Shown here piece after piece: positions 7,682 through 13,581 of a DNA stretch of 13,581 nt. The position numbers were made by a program, and so were the translations under genes. A model generated the notes under the pieces. That model saw only the letters and a list, made by a program, of their open reading frames with translations, ran no database searches and was not told where the DNA came from. How positions within the stretch are numbered: position 1 is the stretch's first letter; the number at the start of each line of letters is the position of its first letter. Origin of the DNA: Methanolobus sp. UBA118 (GTDB lineage: Archaea > Halobacteriota > Methanosarcinia > Methanosarcinales > Methanosarcinaceae); NCBI GenBank assembly GCA_002508635.1, contig DACO01000145.1, positions 38,774 to 52,354 on the forward strand, written 5' to 3'.

Positions 7682-8785
7682 TTAATTCAGGTTTTCGATT
7701 CCAAGATGTTCCCTGACAATACCAAACCCTCTCTGTCTGTTATTTTCTGCTTCTTCCTTTCCCGGACCCCAGCTCATAAGAGTAAAGACCCGGATATCAC
7801 CGATGCATTCAAAGATATCGAGCCCGTGAGAAGCGTGAAAAACATGATAATCCGTGCCCTGTGAAATCACGTGCTCACCAACAGGTTCAAACTCACCATC
7901 TTTCAGGGCAAGATGTTCGAAGGTGCAATGATTTTTGTCATCAATAATCTCTGAACTATACTTCTCCCCGATCCCGTCGGTAAAGGCCTTTATAAGTACC
8001 TCAACAAGATTGATGCCTGAAGAATGGTAAACCACAGATGGTGTCTGACTGGGAAACCTTGCATCGATTTCCAGCACCTTAAGGCCATTTGGGTTATCTA
8101 TTGCCTCGACGTCCATGATTCCCCGGAGTCTGAGATTTCTGGCTAGCTTGAGAGAAATATCCCTAAACTCCTGGTGGTGATCAATGGGAGTTACCATATG
8201 GCAATCATAGGTCCCATCCACATGCACCTTTGTTTCCTTTGCAACAGCGAAGTTCTCACCGTCACCCACAACCTCAAGGGAGATGACATCTCCTTCTACG
8301 TACTCTTCCACAAGTATGTCAGGATCAAGACCATCCAGTTCTCTGTCGTCGTAAATGATAGAAGTACCCACACTGCTGCTCTCACACGGAGGCTTGACGA
8401 AATACGGAGGGGATTTAGGATTGCCAGCAGGTGTGGGTACGTCAATTGAATAGAAAAAATCCTTGGACCGTTTCTTGTCCATACTGATATTATAGGCATC
8501 AAAGTCAAAAAGCAGGGGGCATGCAAACCTGTCTTTTATTCTTTTCAGGAATTCGATAGTTTCCATGTTCTCATTGACCGGAATTATCGCGTCCGCATTC
8601 TCTGAGATCGCGACCAGTCTATCAGGTTCCCTGATAACATCGAAGCAATGGAAATCATCCACAGCACTGAGTATCAGGGGTTTTTCCCTGCGGTCCACAA
8701 GTACCACTTTCATACCTGCCTTGTGTGCAAGGTATGCGACCTCGAACCCCTGCAGTTTGCCACCTATGATGCATATGGTTTTCAC
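7682..8785 (-). CDS. pylC: PylC, 3-methylornithine--L-lysine ligase
   Basis: ATP-grasp ligase joining 3-methyl-D-ornithine to the epsilon amine of a second lysine, the middle step of pyrrolysine synthesis. The 367-aa protein has an N-terminal Rossmann-like pre-ATP-grasp domain (GGKLQG, 8-13). ATP-binding elements follow: FVKPP at 129-133, a Ser-rich loop to about 141, and VEEYVEG at 159-165. The metal/ATP segment is VLEIDAR (237-243), followed by FPSQTPS. The length matches family members of about 360 aa. The start codon is GTG (8783-8785), which overlaps the pylB stop codon as GTGA, so translation is probably coupled to pylB. It ends in TAA. Confidence 0.95.
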   Translation of the reverse strand: MKTICIIGGKLQGFEVAYLAHKAGMKVVLVDRREKPLILSAVDDFHCFDVIREPDRLVAISENADAIIPVNENMETIEFLKRIKDRFACPLLFDFDAYNISMDKKRSKDFFYSIDVPTPAGNPKSPPYFVKPPCESSSVGTSIIYDDRELDGLDPDILVEEYVEGDVISLEVVGDGENFAVAKETKVHVDGTYDCHMVTPIDHHQEFRDISLKLARNLRLRGIMDVEAIDNPNGLKVLEIDARFPSQTPSVVYHSSGINLVEVLIKAFTDGIGEKYSSEIIDDKNHCTFEHLALKDGEFEPVGEHVISQGTDYHVFHASHGLDIFECIGDIRVFTLMSWGPGKEEAENNRQRGFGIVREHLGIENLN

Positions 8786-9870
8786 AGGGCCACCGCCAGA
8801 GTTTCAGTTTTCCTTTTTTTCGCTTTTTCCAGTATCCTGTTAAAATCGTCCTGGCCTGCAGGCTTCATGCCCATATTTTCGAGTGCTCTGATAACACTTT
8901 TCGGGTCCCGGTGTCTCTCCAGCCCCCTGTCGTAGTTGACTACGCCCTCGAGAGTCGAGTCAGAAGGTATTATGGATGTCACAACATTTGCTCCTGCGTT
9001 GAGCCTGTGTACCATGCCGGGGATACCTTCAAGGTCGAGAGATGCTGGTATGAGCCTGTCGGGGAACATAAGTCTCAGTATAGCTATTATCTTGAGCTCT
9101 TCCATACTGGACTCAGGTGCCTTTTTCCAGAGAGGGGTCCCTTCCTGTGGAACAAATGTCATGACTCTTACCATATGGGGTTCTCCTTTCTGCATACCCC
9201 TGAGTGATTTTATGGTTGACTCGATGTCGTTTCCCACGCCGGTGAGCATTCCATCCTCAACACAGTAACCTATATTTTTTGCGAACTTTCTTGCATGCAG
9301 CCTTTCTCCAAAGGATTGTCCCACCCTCAGTTTCCGGTAGAGATCCCTATCGTGAGTTTCCTGATAGAGTGCAAGAAAATCGGCACCGTTCTCGTAAAGC
9401 CTGCTTAGTGTCCGATCACTCATCACACCTGGTGATATCATGATTGGAAGGCCTGTTTCCTCTTTAACTATCTTCACAATATCCACAAATCTTTCCGGGT
9501 TGCTGTGGAAATAGGGGTCTTCTCCCATGGTCAGGTCAACCATGTGGATATTTTCTCCTTTGAGTGACCTGCATATGTCTCTGACTTCACCGGCAGCAAG
9601 CCTGTATCTGTTTATATGGTTTGATTCCCGGTAGTAACAGAAGGCGCATTTGTTCCTGCAGTGGGTAGAAAAGTAGACGAAGCTGTACAGAAAGACACTG
9701 TTCCCGAAGTAATGATCCCTTATCTTCCTTGAGACGTAGTAAAGTTTTTCGAGATCGTCTTTTTCAGTGATACTCAGAAGATCTCTGAGATGGCTGTCTG
9801 TGAGCTGAAAGCCGTTTAAGATATTTCCTGCAAGGCTGTCAAGTTCTTCTTGTGTCATATTCTCTAACAT
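8782..9870 (-). CDS. pylB: PylB, methylornithine synthase (radical SAM)
   Basis: Radical SAM lysine mutase that rearranges L-lysine into (3R)-3-methyl-D-ornithine, the first step of pyrrolysine synthesis. The 362-aa protein carries the radical SAM cluster motif C-x3-C-x2-C at C71, C75, C78, followed by aromatic YY. It also has the family's conserved MVDLTMGEDP (110-119), ETHDRDLYRKLRVGQSF region (about 171-187), GVGND (211-215) and PASLDLEGI (275-283). The C-terminus is about a dozen residues longer than the Methanosarcina protein as I recall it, with a Lys-rich tail. Its Shine-Dalgarno sequence GAGGTGG (9875-9881) overlaps the pylS stop codon, and its own stop overlaps the pylC start, so all three genes are tightly coupled. 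Confidence 0.96.
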   Translation of the reverse strand: MLENMTQEELDSLAGNILNGFQLTDSHLRDLLSITEKDDLEKLYYVSRKIRDHYFGNSVFLYSFVYFSTHCRNKCAFCYYRESNHINRYRLAAGEVRDICRSLKGENIHMVDLTMGEDPYFHSNPERFVDIVKIVKEETGLPIMISPGVMSDRTLSRLYENGADFLALYQETHDRDLYRKLRVGQSFGERLHARKFAKNIGYCVEDGMLTGVGNDIESTIKSLRGMQKGEPHMVRVMTFVPQEGTPLWKKAPESSMEELKIIAILRLMFPDRLIPASLDLEGIPGMVHRLNAGANVVTSIIPSDSTLEGVVNYDRGLERHRDPKSVIRALENMGMKPAGQDDFNRILEKAKKRKTETLAVAL

Positions 9871-9879
9871 TTTTCCACC

Positions 9880-11223
9880 TCACAGGGTCGTACAGATTCC
9901 GTTGTAGTACGACTCTGACCTTGCAGCACGCTTTATGTTCTTGAAATCATGTTTGACCTTCAGCAATCTTTCAAGTCCGAAACCGGCTCCAATCCAGGGT
10001 TTATCGATACCCCAGTCCATATCCATGGGGATAGGTCCCACAACAGCGGATGAGAGTTCCAGGTTCTTGTGCATTACATCCATGGTCTCGCCGTAGACCA
10101 TACAGCTGTCAGCAACGATCTCATAGTCAATATCCAGGAAACTCAGGAATTCATCGATAATGAATTCAAGTTCCTCTCGTGTACATCTGGATCCCATCTG
10201 ACAGAAATTGAGCATTGTAAATTCCTCGAGATGGCTGCTCCCATCTGATTCCTTGCGGTAGCAGGGTCCTATCTCGAATATTCTCACGGGGTCCGGTAAT
10301 ACGTTGTCGAACTTGCGCAGGTGGTTGTACAGGCCGGGTGCAAGCATGGGGCGCAGGCACATATTATCGCCCACCCTGAATATCTGTTCTGACAGCTTTT
10401 TGTCCTCACCGACCCCCATCCTTTCCATGTATTCAAAGGGAATGAGTATCGGGGATTTGACCTCAAGGAAGCCCATGTCCACGAAGAACTCTGTTATCGT
10501 TCTCTCAAGTTTTCCAAGCAGGTTCTCACGGCTGTCTTCGTACATCTGTCTGATATCTTTCTTTCTTTCGGTGCTAAGTACGGATTCAAGCTCGGCAAAG
10601 GAGCGCTTCTCCTTTGAGAATGAGATCATCTCCCCGGGTCCGAGCAAGGAGAGTATTCTGTTCTTCTGGCTCTGAGTGAACTGAGGTTTTGAAGGCTTGG
10701 CAGGTTTCTGGAAAGAATTGTTTCCGGTTTTCTTTACCTTGGGTTTTTTTGTCCTTGGCTGTGGTACGAACGTTTTGGCAGCAGCAGGTTTTGTCTGTTT
10801 TTGGGTCTGTTTTGCAGAAACAGCAGGTGTAGATGCCTGAACTGGTTTTACCGGTTCATGTAGCGTATTCTCGGATGGCAACGCCATATCCGGTATTTTA
10901 TTTCCGTATGAATTGAATTGAGAAGAAGGTACGGTCCTGACCGATACTTTGACCTCGTTCTTTGAGATCTTTCTTGAGAATTCTTTTATCTTTTCTTCCG
11001 GGACACGGCATCTTTTACAGGGTTTCTGGAATTTGCGATTTCTCAGAGACCTTGCAGCCCTGCTGGATCGGGAATTTCTCACCTTTACTACTTCTCCGCA
11101 ATCCATTGTTATACGCAGGTTCTTCTGGGATGCCTCACAGCTTTTTATCCCGTGGAGACGTCCGTTTCTGGACACCCAGAGGCCGTTTTTGGATATTAAT
11201 GAGTCTAATGGCTTTCTCTCCAT
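9880..11223 (-). CDS. pylS: PylS, pyrrolysyl-tRNA synthetase (fused form)
   Basis: Class II synthetase that charges tRNA-Pyl (anticodon CUA) with pyrrolysine. The 447-aa protein has both halves in one chain, as in Methanosarcinaceae. The N-terminal tRNA-binding domain (about 1-80) shows the zinc-site residues His24, Cys42, Cys69 and Cys72. A variable Lys/Pro/Gln/Thr-rich linker covers about 84-180. The catalytic domain runs from about 181 to 447. By alignment with remembered M. mazei PylRS, the pyrrolysine-pocket residues are retained: Tyr299, Asn339, Cys341, Tyr377 and Trp410 (M. mazei 306, 346, 348, 384, 417). Motif 2 reads GPCYRKESDG and motif 3 GAGFGLERLL. An AAGGAG Shine-Dalgarno sequence (11232-11237) precedes the ATG by eight bases. 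It is the first gene of the pylSBCD operon and divergent from mtbC. The tRNA-Pyl gene, often directly upstream in Methanosarcina, is not seen here. Confidence 0.97.
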   Translation of the reverse strand: MERKPLDSLISKNGLWVSRNGRLHGIKSCEASQKNLRITMDCGEVVKVRNSRSSRAARSLRNRKFQKPCKRCRVPEEKIKEFSRKISKNEVKVSVRTVPSSQFNSYGNKIPDMALPSENTLHEPVKPVQASTPAVSAKQTQKQTKPAAAKTFVPQPRTKKPKVKKTGNNSFQKPAKPSKPQFTQSQKNRILSLLGPGEMISFSKEKRSFAELESVLSTERKKDIRQMYEDSRENLLGKLERTITEFFVDMGFLEVKSPILIPFEYMERMGVGEDKKLSEQIFRVGDNMCLRPMLAPGLYNHLRKFDNVLPDPVRIFEIGPCYRKESDGSSHLEEFTMLNFCQMGSRCTREELEFIIDEFLSFLDIDYEIVADSCMVYGETMDVMHKNLELSSAVVGPIPMDMDWGIDKPWIGAGFGLERLLKVKHDFKNIKRAARSESYYNGICTTL

Positions 11224-11780
11224 GCTTTCAGCTCCTTGGATAAGACCTTTTCTTTATCATTTCCTAGAATCCCAGAAATTCGAGTATCCAGCTGCTTCCG
11301 TTGCTTTTCTTGATTGACATTTGATTTCCTTCCTTTGAATTTATTTCATGTAGTTGTCACTTTAAGTTTTGAATTAGCAGGTCTTAAATATACTATCGCT
11401 TAATTTGTTTCCTGACAGCTCAGTATCCAATCCACTTAAGAATCTGCTAATCGGCATATATATATATTTCCATAATGTGGGGTATTTATATTTTTTGGAA
11501 AAACTCTCCTTATAGCCTTATATATAGTTTACTATTAAGGTAATATAAACAATTCTCAGTTATCCTGAAGATTCCTGTTTTTATTGCGTTTAAGCATTAC
11601 AACGCTGTTATAATGATAAAAGCACCTCGAAACATTTCGGTCTCATTAATAAATTCAAGATCAGTAGACACATTGCTTTGAGTTTATGATATATACTTTT
11701 CTCTCAGTGCTTATTGTAACTGACTGTATTCCGGTCTTAAGTGTTGTTTACCGGAGAACAAAGGTGACGAGGTGTTAGTA
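11224..11780. promoter_or_regulatory. Divergent pylS / mtbC intergenic region
   Basis: AT-rich 557-base gap without a credible protein or RNA gene. Minus-strand TATA candidates for pylS are the run ATATATATATAT (11456-11467), leader about 205 bases, and TATATTTA near 11386-11394, leader about 140 bases. Plus-strand candidates for mtbC are TTATATATA (11518-11526), leader about 235 bases, and GATATATAC (11688-11696), leader about 60 bases. Tandem CCTTATA copies occur at 11508-11514 and 11516-11522. A TCCGGT/ACCGGA stem (11730-11735 with 11750-11755) lies just upstream of the mtbC ribosome binding site. No tRNA-Pyl sequence was found on either strand. Long leaders are known for methanogen methyltransferase genes, so regulation in the leader is plausible but unproven. 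Confidence 0.5.
11595..11615. repeat. Inverted repeat upstream of mtbC
   Basis: Nine-base arms CATTACAAC (11595-11603) and GTTATAATG (11607-11615) are separated by GCT, with one mismatch (C11600 against A11610). Just downstream, CGAAA-CA-TTTCG (11628-11639) is a second short dyad. Both lie 50 to 95 bases upstream of the nearer mtbC TATA candidate, or inside the leader if the distal TATA box is used. They are candidate operators or leader hairpins. Confidence 0.45.
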
Positions 11781-12425
11781 ATGAGCAACGAAGAAATGTT
11801 TAAAGAACTCTCTGATGCCATCGTTTCCTGCAAAAAGGATGCTGTTATAGCAACCGTAGAAAAGGCAAGGGACGAAGGTATTCCGCCTGCTGAGATCATA
11901 GAGAAAGGTCTTGCAGCCGGAATGAACGAAGTGGGTGTGCTCTTTGAGAGGGGCAAGTTATTCCTGCCACATGTGATGATGGCAGCAGGTGCAATGGAAG
12001 CCGGTGTGGCTTTACTGGAAAAAGACATGCCAAAGGATGTTGCAAGTAAGAAGCTGGGTATTATCGTAAACGGTACTGTCGAAGGTGATGTCCATGATAT
12101 CGGTAAGTCCATCGTTTCCACAATGCTGCAATCTGCAGGATTTGAGGTTCACGATATCGGCAGGGATGTCCCCCTTCAGGATTTCATTGACAAGGCAAAG
12201 GAAACCAGTGCAAACATGATCGGTATGTCCGCACTCATGACAACCACACTGCCGGGCCAGAAGGATGTCATTGAGATGCTCAAGGAACAGGGAATGAGAG
12301 ACAATGTAAAGGTAATGGTAGGCGGTGCTCCCGCAACAGAAGCCTGGGCAACCAAGATCGGTGCTGACTGTTATGCAGAGAATGCCAGTGAAGCTGTGGC
12401 AAAAGCCAAGGAACTTCTGCTTTAA
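11781..12425 (+). CDS. mtbC: MtbC, dimethylamine corrinoid protein
   Basis: Small corrinoid protein that accepts the methyl group from dimethylamine via MtbB and passes it to MtbA for transfer to coenzyme M. The 214-aa protein has the four-helix cap domain (about 1-89), including ERGKLFLPHVMMAA, and a B12-binding Rossmann domain (about 91-214). The signature EGDVHDIG supplies the lower cobalt ligand His105. SALMTTT and VGGAPAT further on are also conserved. It resembles M. barkeri MtbC closely. I prefer it to MtmC or MttC because the partner gene downstream is mtbB. A GTG at 11772 would add three residues, but it falls inside the Shine-Dalgarno GAGGTG (11769-11774) that serves the ATG at 11781. 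It is co-transcribed with mtbB, 14 bases downstream. Confidence 0.94.
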   Translation: MSNEEMFKELSDAIVSCKKDAVIATVEKARDEGIPPAEIIEKGLAAGMNEVGVLFERGKLFLPHVMMAAGAMEAGVALLEKDMPKDVASKKLGIIVNGTVEGDVHDIGKSIVSTMLQSAGFEVHDIGRDVPLQDFIDKAKETSANMIGMSALMTTTLPGQKDVIEMLKEQGMRDNVKVMVGGAPATEAWATKIGADCYAENASEAVAKAKELLL

Positions 12426-12428
12426 CCG

Positions 12429-12435
12429 GGGTGAT
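12429..12435 (+). promoter_or_regulatory. mtbB ribosome binding site deciding the start
   Basis: GGGTGAT matches the anti-Shine-Dalgarno end of archaeal 16S rRNA and lies four bases before the ATG at 12440. An in-frame GTG at 12431 sits inside this site, so it is not the start. MTTEYALRMG, encoded from 12440, also matches the usual MtbB N-terminus. Confidence 0.75.
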
Positions 12436-12439
12436 ATTT

Positions 12440-13581
12440 ATGACAACAGAATATGCTTTGAGAATGGGAGACGGTAAACGGGTATTTCTTGCTAAAGAGC
12501 AGATCATGGCTGATCTGAGGGAAGGCAGTGCGGATGCAGCCGACCTTGCAGATGTTCCTGCACTCAGTGATGATGAACTTGAAAAGATTGCAGAGATCAT
12601 GATGACGCCTTCCAGGATGGTCGGAGTCGAGCCTGGAAAGGAAGTCCCTGTAACCCATGACATAGGAACTATCAGGATCGATGGTGACCAGGGAAATAGC
12701 GGAGTGGGAATCCCTTCCAGCAGGCTCATAGGTTCCATGATGCATGAACGTGCTTTTGGTGCCGATACAATGGAACTAGGTCATATTGACTACAGTTTCA
12801 AACCCGTCAAACCTGTGATCGCACAGGAAATGCAGACAATGGAAGTCTGCCAGCAGAACATGATCGTTCCTCTGCTCTACGGTGCGATGCCAAATATGGG
12901 TCTCTACTACACACCTGACGGACCATTTGAGAATCCGGGAGATCTCATGAAGGCGTTCAAGATCAGGGAAGCACAGGAATCCATGGAGCATGCCGCCGGG
13001 CATCTCACGAGGGATACTGTCTGGATCATGCAGAGGCTCATGGCATCAGGTGCCGATGGTGTGAACTTTGATACAGTGGGTGCTGCGGGTGACGGTGATA
13101 TGTATGCCTCCCTGCATGCTGTGGAAAGTCTCAGAAAGCAGTATCCTGAGATGTACATAGAAGTGGGTATGGCAGGAGAGCTTCTGCTTGGTATGCACGG
13201 TGAGCTCGAATACGACGGCACGGTACTTGCAGGACTCTGGCCTCATCAGCAGGTTACCCTTGCTGCAAAGGCAGGAGCAAATGTATTCGGACCTGTTGTC
13301 AATACCAACACCAGCAAGACATCTCCCTGGAACCTTGGACGTGCTGTTACCTTTGTAAAAGCTGCCGTTAAAGCTTCACCGATTCCGTGTCATGTGAACA
13401 TGGGGATGGGAGTGGGTGGCATCCCGATGTTCGAGACACCGACCATAGATGCAGTGTCAAGAGCTAGCAAGGCCATGGTCGAAGTTGCCGGCGTGGACGG
13501 CATATAGATAGGGGTCGGCGACCCGATGGGTATGCCGATCTCCCACATAATGACCTCCGGAATGAGCGGAATAAGAGCAGC
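12440..13581 (+). CDS. mtbB: MtbB, dimethylamine methyltransferase (UAG-containing, partial)
   Basis: Dimethylamine:corrinoid methyltransferase, which moves a methyl group from dimethylamine to Co(I) in MtbC. The start and 380 codons are visible; the window edge cuts the rest, and known MtbB proteins are about 465 aa. The N-terminus MTTEYALRMGDGKRV, the GTIRIDGDQGNSGVGIPSSR segment and the ELGHIDYSFKP region match MtbB, not MtmB or MttB. At codon 356 (13505-13507) the frame meets TAG, flanked by AGVDGI before and IGVGDPMGMP after, exactly where pyrrolysine sits in known MtbB. The frame continues open with conserved sequence to the window edge, so TAG is read as pyrrolysine, whose side chain is thought to bind and position the amine substrate. 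Calling TAG a stop would wrongly truncate the protein at 355 aa. It follows mtbC in one transcript. Confidence 0.95.
13505..13507 (+). other. In-frame UAG pyrrolysine codon
   Basis: TAG at codon 356 of mtbB. The reading frame before and after is conserved MtbB sequence. A complete pylSBCD operon lies just upstream on the other strand. All ten other visible genes end in TGA or TAA. Confidence 0.95.
13512..13524 (+). other. GC hairpin four bases after the UAG codon
   Basis: GGGTC-ggc-GACCC forms a perfect five-base-pair stem with a three-base loop, starting four bases after the UAG. It encodes the conserved residues of GVGDP, so codon constraint alone may explain it. A role in UAG read-through, like the structure proposed downstream of the mtmB UAG, is possible but unproven. 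Confidence 0.4.

Noticed and set aside
11264..11284. Anticodon-arm-like stem with a seven-base loop upstream of pylS (CTAGAAT/ATTCGAG arms)
   Set aside because: One arm pair is mismatched, and no acceptor, D or T arm can be placed around it. It is not a tRNA, and the loop does not read CUA. At most it is a leader hairpin.
11474..11683. Two short plus-strand frames of about 22 codons (ATG near 11474 and 11613)
   Set aside because: Neither has a Shine-Dalgarno sequence or a recognisable product, and the region is AT-rich enough for such frames to arise by chance.
12431..12439. GTG start giving MtbB three extra residues
   Set aside because: The GTG is part of the ribosome binding site for the ATG at 12440, where the family N-terminus begins.
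1..13581. Insertion sequences, CRISPR arrays, integrases or attachment sites
   Set aside because: No transposase or integrase frame, regularly spaced repeat array or terminal repeat is visible; the genes are intact and tightly packed.

Overview
The window comes from a methylotrophic methanogenic archaeon of the family Methanosarcinaceae. Three things point there: a complete pyrrolysine operon (pylS-pylB-pylC-pylD), the corrinoid activase RamA, and a dimethylamine methyltransferase gene (mtbB) with an in-frame UAG pyrrolysine codon. They sit beside archaeal replication genes (Orc1/Cdc6 and the small subunit of PolD). The proteins resemble remembered Methanosarcina sequences closely but not identically, so a related genus such as Methanolobus, Methanococcoides or Methanohalophilus is possible. 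Sequence alone cannot settle this.

Layout. 1-122: left flank of the origin-binding protein gene. 123-1358 (+): orc1/cdc6. 1359-1919 (-): archaeal type I signal peptidase, convergent with cdc6 with no base between the stop codons. 1920-2062: short divergent promoter region. 2063-3628 (+): polB, the DP1 small subunit of DNA polymerase D. 3665-5305 (-): ramA. 5306-5570: divergent regulatory region with three symmetric elements around two TATA boxes. 5571-6863 (+): a protein made of three PAS domains with no output domain. 6862-6887: a hairpin spanning the two convergent stop codons. 6886-11223 (-): pylSBCD operon, transcribed S to D. 11224-11780: a 557-base divergent gap with promoter-like and inverted-repeat sequence but no recognisable gene. 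11781-12425 (+): mtbC, the dimethylamine corrinoid protein. 12440 to the right edge (+): mtbB, cut by the window end, with UAG at codon 356.

How the genes work together. PylB, PylC and PylD make L-pyrrolysine from two lysines, and PylS charges it onto tRNA-Pyl. The charged tRNA lets ribosomes read UAG in mtbB as pyrrolysine. MtbB then methylates the Co(I) corrinoid of MtbC with dimethylamine, and RamA reduces corrinoid that has been oxidised to inactive Co(II). The later steps (MtbA, methyl-CoM reductase) and the tRNA-Pyl gene are not in the window. The PAS-only protein is the least explained component: it lies between ramA and the pyl operon and has a symmetric, operator-rich promoter region. 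All ten genes whose stop codon is visible end in TGA or TAA, none in TAG, which fits a genome that decodes UAG as an amino acid.
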